A stretch of 64,000 bases of DNA from positions 81,037,886 to 81,101,885 of the forward strand of contig JAAALK010000287.1 in assembly GCA_019279435.1 (NCBI GenBank), written 5' to 3'. Positions within the stretch are counted from its first letter, which is position 1; each line of letters starts with the position of its first letter. Origin of the DNA: Zizania palustris (taxonomy: Eukaryota > Streptophyta > Magnoliopsida > Poales > Poaceae). The notes below the pieces were generated by a model that was not told the origin of the DNA, did not search any database, and was given only the letters and a program-made list of their open reading frames with translations. Shown here piece by piece: positions 35,450 to 46,714 of the stretch. A program made the translations under genes and the position numbers.

Positions 35450-36449
35450 TCCTCCCCTTCTTGCAATAGAGTCGTCCTCGACTCGAATGTGTCCTCCTCG
35501 TGCAAGTATGGTTTCAAATCTGCAATGTTTAAAGAGGTACTAACCACAAAATCTGCAGGCAACTTAATTTTATATGCATTATCATTTATTTTTTGAAGCA
35601 CTTTGAAGGGTCCAGCAGCTCGTGGTAGCAATTTAGACTTTCTCAAATCTGGGAATCTATCCTTTCTCAAATGAACCTAAACTAAATCACTTGGTTCAAA
35701 AGTAACATGCTTTCTACCCTTGCTACCGGCTTGTTGATACTTAGCATTGATGGCCTCAATCTTTGCCTTAGTTTGCTCATGCATCTTAAGAATCAGTTCA
35801 GCACGGCGAGATGCATCAAAATTCAATTTTTCTGAAGGTAGAATGGCCATAAGATCAATGGGAGCACGAGGGACAAAACCATACACAATCTCAGAAGGAC
35901 ATAATTTAGTAGTCGAATGCAGCGAGCGATTGTAAGTAAATTCAATATGAGGTGAACATTCTTCCCACAATTTGATATTATGTTTCAGAATAGCCCTAAG
36001 CATGGTAGATAAACTACGGTTTACAAATTCTGTTTGTCCATCAGTTTGAGGGTGACAAGTAGTAGAAAAGAGTAATTTAGTTCCCATAAGGTTGTCCAAA
36101 AATGACTAAGAAATTTGGCATCCCGATCTGAAACAATAGTGTTCGGTGCCCCATGCAAACGAACAACTTGACGAAAGAACAAATCAGCAATATGGGTAGC
36201 ATCATCAGTTTTGTGACATGGTATGAAGTGTGCCATTTTAGAAAACCTGTCCACAACAACAAAAATACTATCTCTCCTCTTCTTTGTTCTAGGCAGTCCT
36301 AAAACAATGTCCATAGAAATATCCTCCCATGGAGTACTAGGAACAGGGAGAGGCATGTACAAACCATGTGGATTAAGACGGGGCTTGGCTTTTTCATAGG
36401 TGGTGTAGCGAGCAACAAACCACTCCACGTCCCTTCTCATCTTCTTCAC
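35165..36449 (-). pseudogene. CRM-like integrase with a tail running into the LTR
   Basis: Minus-strand pieces 36449-36021, 36099-35677 and 35670-35380 give integrase core (DIVLGLPRT), GKEY-like region and C-terminus (FKVLQKINDNAYKIKLPAD), in shifted frames. The frame continues across the purine tract into the LTR as EGEDDEDITAIDTTTTAA. After the 7-base deletion the tail resumes as MTRTRARELNYLVNSFLAV at 35383-35165. In the other LTR the tail is uninterrupted. A C-terminal tail encoded in the LTR is a known feature of CRM-type elements. Confidence 0.8.
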
Positions 36450-38079
36450 ACTAAAGTGCCCATCAACCCACCGCCATGTGCTTCCTGCAATAGTAACAGA
36501 CGCACAGAACTAGCTGGAATGCATAATTTGTTAGCCCGAAACACGAAGCCATAAGTGAAAACAAACTTGTTCCATGTTCTCCCTTCTTTACATTGCAGCA
36601 ACACATCTTTGAAATCAGCATCAAAAGCATATTGTTCTCTAATTGTTTCCAAGCCAAAGATCTTAAAATCAAGTTGGGATAGCATAGTATAACGGCGAGA
36701 CAAGGTATCCGCAATGACATTATCTTTTCCTTTCTTATGTTTGATGACATAAGGAAAGGACTCAATAAATTCTACCCACTTGGCATGCCTACGGTTCAGA
36801 TTGGTTTGGCTCCTAATGTGCTTCAAAGATTCATGATTAGAATGTATAACAAATTCTTTAGGCCATAAATAATGTTGCAACGTTTCCAAAGTTTGAACTA
36901 GAGCATATAATTATTTATCATAAGTGGAATAGTTCAAACTAGGCCCATTCAGTTTCTCACTAAAATAAGCAATATGTTTTCCTTCTTGCAACAAGACACC
37001 TCCCAACCCAATACCACTAGCATCACATTCCAATTCAAAAGTCTTATTGAAATCTAGTAATTGGAGAAGTGGTGTATGAGTTAACCTATCCTTCAAAGTG
37101 TTAAATGAAACCTCTTGCGCCTTTCCCCAGGTGAACGGAGCACCCTTCTTCGTAAGCTCGTGCAGTGGGCATGCTATGGTGCTGAAGTCCTTCACAAATC
37201 GGCGATAGAATTCAGCAAGCCCGAGAAAGCTTCGGACTTGCATGACCGTGGTAGGAACCGGCCAACTGTGTATTGCCTCCACCTTGGCTTGATCAACTTC
37301 AATTCCCTGTGGTGTCACAACATAGCAAGAAAAGAGACACTATCTGTGCAAAAGGTGCACTTGTCAATGTTACCAAATAAGCGTGCATCGTGTAAAGCAT
37401 TAAAAACAGCACGTAGATGTTCAAGGTGTTCTTCTAGAGATGTGCTATAGATCAAGATGTCATCAAAGTAAACTACCGCAAATCTTCCAATGAAAGCACA
37501 TATAACTTCATTCATTAATCTCATGAAAGTGCTAGGTGCATTAGTGAGGCCAAAAGGCATGACTAACCAATCATACAAACCGAACTTGGTTTTAAACGTT
37601 GTTTTCCATTCATCTCCTAGCTTCATGCGAATTTGGTGGTATCCACTATGCAAATCAATTTTAGAGAAAATCATTGAGCCACTAAGTTCATCAAGCATAT
37701 CATCTAACCTAGGGATAGGATGATGATATCTGATGGTAATGTTATTAATTGCTCAGGAATCTACACACATGCGCCATGATCAATCTTTCTTTGGAACCAA
37801 CAGAACAGGAACAAAGTAAGGACTAAGGGACTCACGCATATAACCTTTGTCGAGTAATTCTTGTACTTGTCACTGAATCTCCTTGGTGTCCTCCAGGTTG
37901 GTCCTGTATGGCGCTCGATTTGGCAAGGAAGCCCCAGTGATGAGGTCAATCTGATGCTCAATACCTCTGATTAGTGGTAGCCCGTGTGGAACTTCTTGTG
38001 GGAACACATCAGCATATTCCTGCAAAAGATTAGTGATAGTAGGAGGAAAAGTAGATGGTATGTCGTGAAGCGAGAACAA
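36446..38079 (-). pseudogene. CRM-like reverse transcriptase and RNase H
   Basis: On the minus strand 38079-37870 starts RT, with stops near 37870, 37792 and 37754. 37698-37315 carries the active site VVYFDDILIYS. 37318-36911 is the thumb plus RNase H start (LECDASGIGLGGVLLQEG). 36889-36446 is RNase H end plus the integrase zinc region. Frame changes occur near 37318 and between 36449 and 36446 (into integrase). Confidence 0.85.
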
Positions 38080-38232
38080 AGCTTATTTGCAAACAAACAC
38101 ATAGCAGATCGTGGCATCATCATTTAATTCAAGCAAATCAGATTTTGAAGCAAGGAAACAAGCACTTTTCAATTTTATGTCATTTTTCCCAACATGAGCA
38201 GATTTAGATTTGTCATTCGTAGGTTGAACCGA

Positions 38233-38748
38233 TCAATTCACAACACCACTGTCATTTTGAGCAGATTTCTTGTTTTTCTCCTTGCAAGCTCTAGCAACTT
38301 CATCCCTCAAAATAGCATCGGGGGACATAGGGTGCAAAACAAGCTTCTTCTCATTATGAATGAAAGAATATTGATTTGATTTACCATGATGTAAGGTACC
38401 CTTATCAATTTGCCAAGGTCTACCAAATAACATAGAGCAAGCTTGCATAGGTACCACATCACAATCAATGTAATCATGGTATGAACCAATTGTAAATTCC
38501 ACTCGGACCATACGTGTTACCTTAAGCTTACCACTATCATTGAACCATTGGATGTAGTAGGGATGTGGGTGTGGAAGTATTTTCATCCCAAGTTTTGCTA
38601 CCATGGTGGCACTCGCCAAGTTGTTGCACCTTCCTCCATCAATAATAATGCGACACGATCGTTCCAAAACTACACACTTGGTTTGGAACAGATTGTATCG
38701 TTGGTTCTGTTCAGCTTGAATCATTTGGGCACTCAAGATACGCCTCAT
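38233..38748 (-). pseudogene. CRM-like aspartic protease
   Basis: The minus strand reads RSCRIIIDGGRCNNLASATM, a D-G-G in place of the usual D-S/T-G. It is followed by GSYHDYIDCDVVPMQACSML. The frame differs from that of gag, so a frameshift lies near 38790-38820. Confidence 0.8.
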
Positions 38749-40133
38749 AACAAGACTCTCGTAGTGTTCAGCATGTTCAACCCCAATGTGTTCTTCATCA
38801 TCATTCTTCTGCCTGCATCTTGGGCAGCAAGCATGGCATATGTTTCATCATCTAAATCACTAGCTGACAAATACTCACCATTTTCTCGTACGATCAGCAC
38901 ACGCGTGCTTGGACAGTCCCTTTGTATGTGCCCAAATCCTTTGCATCGGAGGAATTGGATGTCTTTCATTCTCCCGGTGGAAGCGACGGAAGAAGTGTTG
39001 GCTGCTGCTTGGGTGGATCCTTTTGCTGTCTCGGTAGTACGGAAAGGTGCTGATTTTGATGTAGTTGTGGACACCCGATTGGAAGCATCTCTCTGAAAAT
39101 CATGTTTAGGACCAGCGGCACTTGTGCGGGGCTGCCATGATGTTGTCCGACCTGTAGGAGTTCTTGTGCGGCGTCCCTGCACTTCTCTTTCAACCTTACA
39201 AGCAAGATGAAATAATCGAGTGACATTAGTGTACTCCTTGTAAGCCAATATATCCTGAATTTCTCTAGTTAAACCACCCATCAACCGAGCTATCGCAACC
39301 TCTTCATTTTCAACTATACCACATCTCATCATGCCTATTTGTAGTTCTTGATAGTACTCCTCAACCGATTTGTTGCCTTGCCTAAGCTGTTGTAATTTAT
39401 GCAACAAGTCACGAGCATGATAGGAAGGAACAAAACGACTACGCTTGATTCTTTTTAAAGTATTCCAAGTTTGTGGTACAATAGCTGGATTTTTAGTTTG
39501 ACACTCATGCCACCAAACAGAAGTAAAGTTAGTGAATTCACTAGTGGTAACTCTAACCTTTTTATCATCAGGAAATTCATGGCATGCAAATTTTTGATCT
39601 ACCGACAGCTCCCAAGTCAGATATGCATCAGGATCATATTTCCCATCAAAAGATGGTATGGAGAATTTAATCCTTCGTAGGGAATCATCGTTGTCACGTA
39701 CCTCACGTCGTGAAGCTCGGCCAACCATACCGTGATAGTTGCGATGTGGTTGCCGTCGATACCTGAAAGATCCATCATCAAGCTCGGTATCCGCTGAATA
39801 CTCTAGCTTGTCATAGCTTGCGGCACTGCCAATGCAGGTATGGCCGTCATCATCATGTTATTCCCTCTCTCCGAGCCCAGCTTGTTCCATCCTCTCTAAT
39901 CATGCATTGATTGCTGAAAGAGAGGTGTTAATAGCCCCTGCTGTTCTCTCCAATGTGGTCAGCTGGTTGTTGGCAAGAATCTGCGCCGCCTCTAATTGAC
40001 CAATGCGCTCATTGGTGACTTGAACATCCTCGTTGAGGGCTTCCGTGTGCAACCTTAGTTGGTGCTCGAAATGTTGAATGATGCCCCTCGTACGTGGTGA
40101 ATGTGGAAGAGTATCACTCGCATCAGCTGACAT
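38745..40133 (-). pseudogene. CRM-like gag
   Basis: ATG at 40133 (minus) starts a coiled-coil-like N-terminus (EDVQVTNERIGQLEAAQILA). Stops follow near 39900. The core 39728-38745 has FSIPSFDGKYDPDAYLTWE, FVPSYHARDLLHKLQQLRQG and EYTNVTRLFHLACK, then LRCKGFGHIQRDCPS, a zinc knuckle that has lost its first Cys context. Same frame for both parts. It ends by a frameshift before protease. Confidence 0.85.
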
Positions 40134-40894
40134 GGTTAATACAAAAGAAGTACAAAAGCAAGCAGATTAAACCAGAAATCAAGCTCTTACAAATTCTTAC
40201 CACACAATGCAGGAGGCGCCGTCAAACAGCAAGAACAACAACAAACGGTAACTGCCAGCACAACACGGTGGTGTTGTAGATAATTTTGTAGAGCTGTAGG
40301 TGGCTATTAAAACAATTGCACAAAGGAACAGCTAGTACCACGTTAGTCACAACAAGTTGAATAAACGTTCCACGATGGTACTGTGCCGGTCCTAGTCCAA
40401 ACCGTGATAGAGACGTGAGCAGTCACCCAAACGTAATCACCAAAATGCTCAAAACAGCAAGCTGAATTTCGAAACTTTGAAGCAAAGGTCACACAAAATG
40501 TCTTTCTTTTTTTGTACTTGGAATCTTTATATAGAAAATTGAATTAGTGCGACTTTTTTTCTTTTTTCTTGTGCCTTGTTTCTTGTTGATCTGTGCGGCT
40601 TTTGTTTTGCCTTGCCTTTTTCTCTCTTTGCAACTTTAGCTAGAGAATGAAAATGGAGATAGGACAAGGTTCACGAACTCAAAACTCTAGCGGTAAAAAC
40701 TTAGGACCAGCAACTTGACACAAAGAAGTAACTGTGAATTCAACAAGCTGAGAGCAAAGTAGCAAAGCAAAGGCACAAAATGTTTTTGGGATTTTCAGAT
40801 CAAAACTTATCTTTGGGCAAAAGTGGACTGTAGGAAAACAAAGAACAAAGGAGAAGGAGATCTCTCACCGATCAACCTGAAATCTGATACCACT
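40134..40894 (-). other. CRM-like 5' leader with PBS
   Basis: No ORF of note. The minus-strand TGGTATCAGA at 40892-40883, two bases inside from the LTR end, matches the initiator-Met PBS core. The rest is AT-rich leader. Confidence 0.75.
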
Positions 40895-41826
40895 TAATGG
40901 ACCCAACGGGTACGGGGGAGCCCGATCATTCGATGAGAGATGGAGGATGTGGTGAATTTGGTGGAGGCCGACGTTGGCTACCCGACTTCCACAACTAAGA
41001 TGGTGTGAGGCCTTGAGCGATAGGTACACTGTCTCCTGATAACTACGATTTAGGGGTGGAGATTGACATTGACATTGTGCTACCTGACTACAACAACCAC
41101 AAGAATGCTGCATCTTAGCGATAGTTACACCGACTCCGGTTGTTGCTGCGCTTGTCGTGCCAAGAACAGCCTTGAACCTGCAAGCAATCGAAGAACAAGC
41201 AAGAACAAGATGACAAGCAAACACTCACAGATAGGATAGAAGTTGGAGTTTTGATTCAAGTAATCGGTTGGTCTAGCCGACACGTGCATTTACAAGGAAG
41301 TAGCAGCAGCTAAGTTACATCACACAAAACTCAAGTTCTTTTTTGTGGCTACTACTTGCTTAAAAGGAAAACTAGAAACTCAGGATGGCGTCACGAGTGT
41401 TCTTCGGCAGTTTTTGGACATTTCGTTTGTTCTCTGCCATTGATTCTTGATCCGTTGGAAAGTAGACGAAGAGACCTTTCCAACAAGTACTTATTTTCTT
41501 TAAACAACCTTGGGAGTTGAAAGATATGCTCCATTTAAACTTGGATTTCTGTAGTTACATGAGTCCCTTCGGGAGTACGAATATTTATTGCATTGTTGCC
41601 TTCTCTACTCCTAGCTGGTTCAATTCCTAAGCACTTAAGGATAATAAAGTCATCACAAGGCTTTAATAGTACCCCATTGGAAAAATAATTAACTTGAACA
41701 GCTAGGAATGAGTTCACTAGATAAATAAGTTCACGTGCACGTGTGCGTGTCATTGGTCCTTGCTTACGTGTAAACGGTGAAGGGGCTGCTGTTGTGGTTG
41801 TATCAATGGCAGTGATGTCCTCATTA
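40895..41826 (-). repeat. CRM-like 5' LTR with open pol-tail frame
   Basis: Its outer end reads GATGTCCTCATTA where the inner copy has CATCA, a decayed terminus. A minus-strand frame of about 95 codons (41820-41535) is open and continues the pol tail seen in the 3' LTR copy. Confidence 0.85.
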
Positions 41827-42450
41827 AACAAAGTCACCAATTTGAAACGATTTTGGTTTAACCTTCTTAGCTACTCTCTTCTTGTCTATCTCTATAGCTT
41901 CTAAAGCCTTTAACCTCTTATCGGTCACTTCTTCTAGATTATCCTTCAAAAGAGTATCATATTAATCGACCGATAAGCCATCTTGCTTTAGTACTCTTAA
42001 AAAGCCAAGATCTACTTCTACAGGTAGAATTACTTCTTGTCCATATACTAGCTCATACGTACTAACTTTGGTAGCACCGTGCTTTGCAATTCTACAAGCC
42101 CATAGCGCCTCAGAAAGCACTTCATGCCAACTCTTAGGGAATTCTTCGATTTTCCTCTTAATGAGCTTAATCACAGTTTTATTACTAGACTCGGCCTGAC
42201 CATTAGCCTGACCATACTATGGATAAGAGTTTACCAACTTAATACCATAATGTTCGGCAAAGTCTCTCACTTACTTGGAAATAAATGAACTACCTTGATC
42301 TGTAGTGAGAGTTTGGAGAATACCAAATCTATGAATAATGTGCTTCAAGATAAAATCAAGTACCTCATTGTGAGTCATATTCTTGAGCGGCACGACTTTG
42401 GTCCATTTGGTGAAGTAGTCCGTCGCCATCAACATGAACCGATGACCTTT
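41827..42450 (-). pseudogene. Tat-B, piece 2: integrase core
   Basis: On the minus strand the piece begins just after the Gypsy-2 target duplicate and reads RFMLMATDYFTKW, then LTTDQGSSFIS, the catalytic D-D region. It continues with MIKLIKRKIEEFPKSWHEVL and VYGQEVILPVEVD, up to the CRM-like insertion. At least one stop follows FIS near 42278. The catalytic Glu lies near a broken stretch, so activity is lost. Confidence 0.85.
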
Positions 42451-45400
42451 TGTAACACCCCAAATTTCTAGAGAAATAAAAATATTATTTAATCTAATTT
42501 CCTGGAATTAATTATTTTGGAAATACCTTTAGTGCCCTCCTTAACCTTTTTGAACTAGAACCTAGATGAAATGGCCAAACGAGGAGCTAGAAAATTTTGT
42601 ATATGATACCAAGGCCAAGATATATTTTTGAGAATTTTTACAAATTTTTGTCAACCTTGGAAGTAGCCCAAATATTTTAATCCATTTTCTGTAATTATTT
42701 TTAATCAGAAAATCATTTAAACAGTAACGGGCCTCCCCCTCCCTTTCTCTCTCTCCCGGTTGGCCCAGCCCGTTACCCCGCGCGCCTCGGACTGACACCC
42801 AGACCCCAACCGTCAGAGACCCCCTCTCTCCGCGCCCACGCACCCGACACCCCTGCCCCACCTGTCGGTGCCAACCGATCCCTTTCTCGGCCGATGCTCG
42901 ACCCCACCCGACAGCCACCGCACTCGTGCGCTCGCGCCCGCTGACCGCCTTGGCCCACCTATCGGACCCATCATCTACCTCGTGCCACCGCCCCCAAATC
43001 ATGCTGGCCGATGACCGCCGCCTCGGATCCGCCTCGCTGGCCCCTCCCTCATTTAATTGGCGTCGGATTAATGCACCCCGAGGCCCGCCGGTCGTTTAAT
43101 CGCTTTAAGTGACGCGTTTTAGCCCTGGGAACGCAGCGCTGTGCATGGCCGATCCCTCGCCGGCGAGTTAAAGCCCTCCCTCGGCTTTCCTTGCATGCGA
43201 CCTCCTCCGACGCCCCTATTTAACCCCCTGGCCCCCACCGCGTTCGACCCCCGTGAAAAATCGCTGCGAGAACGAATAGAGCGCCCATACCACTCTTCCT
43301 AACACCACACTGCCGCCCGCACTCTGGTCGCCTCTCGTCGTCGCCAGTGACCCCCTCCGCCCTAGGCGACCGCATCATTGTAACCGCGAGGACATCACCG
43401 ACCTCGGCCACCTCTCTGTCGATGCCAAACCTCGCCGGATCGCTGTCGTCGACAAGGTCCCGAACCACCTCGCCGTCTACCCTCGTCGCCGGCCATGCCC
43501 CCGTCGACCTCGGACCACCGTAAAGGTACCCCCGTGATCCCCTAGGCGTCCTCTTTCCATTTCTAGGCCTAGCTAGGATCCCCGTAGCCCGCTGTGGCCT
43601 CTGGCCCGCCCGCCATCACCGGAGAAGATGACCGGCACGGGTCGAGAACCCGTGCCATGTCGGATTCGATCCTGGCCGTGCGATCTGGATCTAACGATAC
43701 CGATTAAATCCCCTGTGCGGTTTAATCTGCCCCGTCGGATCTGAGCGAAGGGGTACGTTTTAATCTCACGTGTCCGTTAGTTTTAAAAACCCGCGTTTAA
43801 TCTCAGTCGTCCATCGCATACCAGTTCGGCCTTTTAATCTCGCGCGTCCATTTTCATTTAAACCTCCCGCCTCGCCCATGGGCGCCCGATTCGGCGCACA
43901 TGCACAGTGCGCGGGTTCACCGTGAGCCTGGCTCACCGAGGACCCGAGACCGTTTTGAATTTAAATTAAATTCCAGAAATGCTTTTAAACTTCTAAAATT
44001 CATATCTGGCGCATTTTAACTTCAAAAATTACCATTCCAACTTCAGAAAATTTGTAATATTATCCTCTACAAGTTCATGCCATAAAAATAGTATGTTTAC
44101 TTTGGATATTTCATGTTTTCTTTAAATTAACTCAATCAAAACCTATATGCTTGTTGTGTGGTTTTAGATTGTTTAATTGAATGTTGTATTTATTTCATTT
44201 ATTTATATTGGGAAGACTACGACGCCGCCGAGGAACCGGAATTTTTCCCGGAAGTTCCCCCGTCGCCTTTCGCTGAACAAGGCAAGTCACCAAACCAATC
44301 TTTTGAGCATATTGAACCCGAGTTTTACTAAACTATCGCTAAAACACATAGGATATACATGCATTAGTCAAATGAAACCCTTACGATATATTTATTAGGA
44401 TCCCCCGACCTTGATGTGCAACCCAAGCCATGCTATCTAGCCTAAACTCCATGTCACCATATGACTAGTACTATTAGCTAGTGTCCAATGTATTGACATG
44501 ATTGCTAATAGGATTAAAAATGAGTGGTAGCGATTGGAATCTACTATATGATCCCTGTTATTCTTATCTATGGAATGCTGTTGGTGATAGAGTTATGGTT
44601 GTGAGTGTATGCATGGTGGATTCTGGGTGCAAGCTAGGGCATTGGTCGGTAGCACCCGGGGCATTATAAGGACCGGTCTGAGGGATCCATTGCAATACAC
44701 TTCCGTACTAACCACAAGTCTAATGGGTAAGTCCTAACTAAGGTATGGAGTGTTCCAAACCGAGGACACCATTTGGAGATGGGTCAAGCAGCACCTGCGG
44801 GTGGCTTGTACCGACGTGGTGCAAAAGGGGGTGCGACGTTAGCCTGGATGTGGCCCGGCGCGCCGGCGAAACCTAGAGCGGGTGGTTATCGCTTGGAGCA
44901 TTTCATGCTGAGGTTTTGGCACGATTTCCCATGGTATGGGTCATCTCGTCACACCTTGGTGTTTGGGATGAGTGCGTGCCTTGTGGGTATAGTAGTACAC
45001 CTCTGATCAGAGTCATAAATCTTTTCGAAAAGAAGAGCCCACGGTCAAGGGCGGGTTGCGTGACATCCCACAGTTAGATTACTGTTGATATGTATGTGCA
45101 TGATGGTTTGACATGTAAGGACTGTTGTGCGAGGAGGTAAAATGTACTCCTCAAGTTAGATGATATTATTGTTGTTGTTGTTTATTATTCCGCATGATAA
45201 AACTTGACTACATTAAATGCGATAACTAAAAATTTACTTTTCCGCACTTTTAGCCAATTATCCTTCCTTTGTTATTATCTTGCATTATTACTTACATTTG
45301 CGGTGGCTTGTTGAGTACTTTTTGTACTCATACCCGTTGGACACACCATTCAGACGATGCCTACTACGATGATGGTCTGGAGTAGCGACCCAGTCAAGTG

Positions 45401-45592
45401 GAAAGATCTTGAAGAAGGCATTTGTCATGCTGTTTACTTTTATTATTGTTTTTATTTAACTTTGATGTAATAATATGGTCCGCGTACCATGAATACTTGT
45501 CGTTTGTATGATTGTCGCATGATGAACCTCTTGTATTATTTTTTTCTTTGGAAATTCAATAATGTTCCGATTCGGTAAATCGGGGCACCACA
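42451..45592 (+). repeat. Gypsy-2 5' LTR (3142 bp)
   Basis: It starts TGTAACACCCC and ends GGGGCACCACA. TATTTAA at 43217-43223 sits before the expected start of R. Compared with the 3' LTR it lacks about 259 nt at a TGTTT repeat (44114) and has the 29-nt segment at 45038-45066 that the 3' LTR lost. It holds one 25-codon coding-like segment (44212-44286). Confidence 0.93.
44212..44286 (+). other. 25-codon coding-like segment in Gypsy-2 5' LTR
   Basis: It reads EDYDAAEEPEFFPEVPPSPF then AEQGK. See the Gypsy-1 copy at 13883; the flanking sequence AAGGCAAGT is a good GC-type splice donor match. Confidence 0.5.
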
Positions 45593-45595
45593 AGA

Positions 45596-45608
45596 TGGTA
45601 TCAGAGCC
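45596..45608 (+). other. Gypsy-2 primer-binding site (initiator tRNA-Met)
   Basis: TGGTATCAGAGCC lies three bases after the LTR end. Confidence 0.9.
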
Positions 45609-45732
45609 GACTTGACTATAGGAACCCAAACGGACCAGCCTAGCCAGTAGCTGCAGAAAATCTATTTCCCAAAAATCTACTTGAGCAACTTTGTTCCTCT
45701 CATCACTTTTCTTCAACTTGTTGTTTTTGTAG

Positions 45733-46515
45733 ATGCCTATCTACCAAGTGCACAGCTACTGCCGCCACTATGAGGGCTTCGTCCAGGAGCTCCGCATGAT
45801 GCTCACTTTCCTTGGGTTCCTCTTCGAGACCGAATTCCAGGGGGTGTACCTGGAAAAATTCGCCGGACCTTGTGACGTCTCCCACACCGTCCACAGCTCT
45901 GGAGAGCACCTACCGCCCTACACCACCGCACTTGGGGGCCCAACCTTCGACGTCGCATGCCAACGCGTCGCCCTCCAGGCCCTTATGGAGTTGAGGATGA
46001 TCTATGACGATCGTCTTCAAAACTCGTCCTTTCGGCTTGTGCCGAAGCGCACTTCCGGCACCTACCGTAGTATCTACCTCGGAGTTCACTCCGTTCGTGA
46101 TCCGGTCATGGCCCGGCAGTCGCATCTTCTTCAGGCCATGGATGACCTCCATACTGAGGCGGTGCTCGACGCCGATGAGCACCATGAGGTAGTTGAGTTC
46201 CTTCGTGAGGAGACGAAGAACTTGATCCAGCAAAATGGCGAGCTGCAGCGCAAGATCATGCAGCTGCAGAAGGATATTGCGGAGATGGTCCCCCTCCTCC
46301 CGAGGAAGAGGAAGCCCATCCGCAAACCTGCCCCTCGCCCCAAGAGGATCCCGCCACACCCCTCCACCACCGGACCGTCCACCGCCAGCGCCCCTGCACC
46401 ATGCCCCGGCCTCGTCTTCGACCCGATCATCGAGAATTTTCTCGAGCCCACCATCCCTGAGGACCCGCGTGCTCGTGGTTCCGAGAGCACGGAGACCGCC
46501 TCCGGTGGAGGGTAG
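45733..46515 (+). CDS. ORF0 upstream of gag in Gypsy-2 (uninterrupted, unknown function)
   Basis: A 260-codon ORF is open from ATG to TAG, although the gag-pol next to it has eight in-frame stops. The ATG follows GTTTTTGTAG, a splice-acceptor-like sequence also found in Gypsy-1. Aligned with the Gypsy-1 ORF0, shared features are FLGF near residue 26, GGPxFxVAxQRxALQALxEL near 67-87, a Thr-x-Tyr-Arg-Ser-Ile-Tyr motif near 112, a helix with MDDLHTEAVLDAD near 138, a Gln/Glu/Leu-rich coiled coil near 150-190 and a basic patch LPRKRKPIRKPAPRPKRI near 192-209. The tail is Pro/Ala-rich. The N-terminal pattern weakly suggests RNA binding, and the basic patch nuclear entry; neither is shown. I know no firm function. 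Confidence 0.8.
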   Translation: MPIYQVHSYCRHYEGFVQELRMMLTFLGFLFETEFQGVYLEKFAGPCDVSHTVHSSGEHLPPYTTALGGPTFDVACQRVALQALMELRMIYDDRLQNSSFRLVPKRTSGTYRSIYLGVHSVRDPVMARQSHLLQAMDDLHTEAVLDADEHHEVVEFLREETKNLIQQNGELQRKIMQLQKDIAEMVPLLPRKRKPIRKPAPRPKRIPPHPSTTGPSTASAPAPCPGLVFDPIIENFLEPTIPEDPRARGSESTETASGGG

Positions 46516-46714
46516 GCGTTAGCTATAGTTGTCTGAAATAATGTTGTGGTACCACCTACAACGAGTTGGGTTCTAGGTGTATTAAAATAAGAGCTGAATG
46601 TAATAAACTTTTTATACCACTTGAGATATATATGAACCCCATGGGCCATTTTGATTGCAATGTTGCTTCATCATCTTTTTACCTTACGCTTAAGCCTTTA
46701 TTTATGTTCAGAAG

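Larger units (their letters stand above)
34533..41826 (-). mobile_element. CRM-like chromovirus inserted in Tat-B integrase
   Basis: It has a 917-bp left (3') LTR and a 932-bp right (5') LTR, a tRNA-iMet PBS, gag, PR, RT, RH and INT on the minus strand, and a purine tract. The exact target duplicate AACAA is at 34528-34532 and 41827-41831. The gag sequence and the minus-strand LTR start TGATGAGGACATC, with pol running into the LTR, resemble CRM-clade elements. No functional centromere targeting is implied. There are several frameshifts, so it is dead. Confidence 0.85.

Noticed and set aside
34533..41826. The CRM-like element as evidence for a centromere
   Set aside because: Clade placement is tentative, many CRM-like elements are not centromeric, and no satellite array flanks it.
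44773..45006. ORF in Gypsy-2 LTRs (also 53805-54050) as a gene
   Set aside because: The Gypsy-1 equivalent is in broken frames, and the two Gypsy-2 copies are alike simply because they are LTRs of one element.
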